NCBI GenBank assembly: GCA_024408745.1 | Contig: JAKSUS010000068.1 | Coordinates: forward strand, 1 to 6,489 | Direction: 5' to 3' | DNA: 6,489 nucleotides | Source: Candidatus Gastranaerophilales bacterium | GTDB taxonomy: Bacteria > Cyanobacteriota > Vampirovibrionia > Gastranaerophilales > JAILCC01 | Part shown: in pieces, positions 5,970-6,489 of the stretch | Layout of the letters: the number at the start of each line of letters is the position of its first letter | Position numbering within the stretch: the first letter of the stretch is position 1 | The notes under the pieces: model-generated | Databases searched by the model: none | Seen by the model: the letters and a program-made list of their open reading frames with translations, nothing else | Told to the model about the DNA's origin: nothing | Made by a program: the position numbers and the translations under genes

Positions 5970-6489
5970 TTATTTAACGGAAGTAACTTCTTGTTTTGTT
6001 TCATCAGCATTTGTAGTATCCGCAGAAGAAGTTATTTCTCTGTAAATACCTACGTTATACTTCTTACAATAGGTCTTTAATTCTTTTAAAATTACCGGCA
6101 TCATAATATAAATTGCAATTAAGTTTGGAACTGCCATTGCGAACATCATTGCGTCCGTAAAATCAACGACGCTTCTCATATTCATAGAAGAACCGATTAC
6201 AATAACTATGCAAAATATTACCTGAAATATCCTTGTTGCAACAAGACCTTCACCAAACATAAAAGACCATGCTTTAATTCCATAGTATGACCAACTGATT
6301 AAAGTTGAAAGTGCAAATAAAATAATTACTACCGCAAGCAAAGTAGGGAAAAACGGAAATACCGAAGCAAATGCTTTTGACACAAGCGGCGCACCCGTTA
6401 AATCAGGGGTTTTCAAATATTGTTCCGTAATAACAACAATTAAACCTGTTAACTTACAAATAATAACCGTTGCAATAAAACGCTCAAGT
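5970..6489 (-). CDS. Sodium:alanine/glycine symporter (AgcS family), C-terminal part
   Basis: Inner-membrane carrier of the alanine or glycine:cation symporter family, importing alanine or glycine with Na+. The frame is open to the right edge, so only the last 172 residues are present. It enters with ERFIATVIICKLTGLIVVIT, a membrane segment matching the family's region before the C-terminal helices. Further segments follow: FFPTLLAVVIILFALSTLI leading into the family motif SWSYYG, RIFQVIFCIVIVIGSS, and AMMFAMAVPNLIAIYIMM. The C-terminus ends in a hydrophilic Thr/Glu-rich tail of about 30 residues, typical of a cytoplasmic end. A TTG at 6414-6416 lies inside the conserved core and is not a start. 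The exact substrate cannot be told from this part. Homologues are named agcS, alsT or yaaJ in other species. It is on the same strand as pyrH but probably a separate unit. Confidence 0.85.
   Translation of the reverse strand, partial: LERFIATVIICKLTGLIVVITEQYLKTPDLTGAPLVSKAFASVFPFFPTLLAVVIILFALSTLISWSYYGIKAWSFMFGEGLVATRIFQVIFCIVIVIGSSMNMRSVVDFTDAMMFAMAVPNLIAIYIMMPVILKELKTYCKKYNVGIYREITSSADTTNADETKQEVTSVK

Overview
The window is about two-thirds A+T and carries mostly chromosomal core genes with one accessory pair in the middle. Taxonomic inference: the base composition, an exported GHL10-type glycosidase (a family common in the cyanobacterial line), and a small protein opening with Met-Asn-Ile-Asn... 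and an Asn-Phe-Lys-Gly motif near residue 18 all fit an AT-rich gut member of the Gastranaerophilales/Melainabacteria. I recall 'FKG' N-termini as frequent in that group, but this rests on memory and was not searched; an AT-rich Firmicute is the main alternative.

Layout. (1) 1-693, minus strand: the first 231 codons of gyrB, cut by the left edge, with a good ribosome site and an extended -10 promoter upstream. (2) 694-1413: an accessory patch. It holds a small uncharacterised minus-strand gene (898-1239) whose 3' end abuts a degenerate repeat of the 'GTCATTGC ... GATTGCTTC' kind (about 838-897), then a very AT-rich divergent promoter region. (3) 1414-3723, plus strand: an exported protein of about 769 residues with an N-terminal glutamine-amidotransferase-like fold, a helical linker, a complete GHL10 TIM barrel and a helical tail. 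It is the only plus-strand gene. (4) 5863-3731, minus strand: pyrH-frr-cdsA, a tight operon with 3-nt gaps at both junctions. (5) 5970-6489, minus strand: the C-terminal 172 codons of a sodium:alanine/glycine symporter, cut by the right edge.

How the genes work together. PyrH makes UDP for nucleotides and cell-wall precursors, Frr recycles ribosomes, and CdsA makes CDP-diacylglycerol for phospholipids; the three commonly travel together as a growth-related operon. The usual uppS between frr and cdsA is absent, as is dxr after cdsA. The GHL10 protein probably acts on peptidoglycan or another envelope/extracellular glycan. It converges tail to tail on cdsA with only 7 bp between the stop codons and no GC-rich terminator hairpin. 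I see no CRISPR array, tRNA, rRNA or transposase, and no convincing new multi-gene system. The most open items are the small FKG-type protein with its adjoining repeat, and the architecture and possibly leaderless expression of the GHL10 gene.
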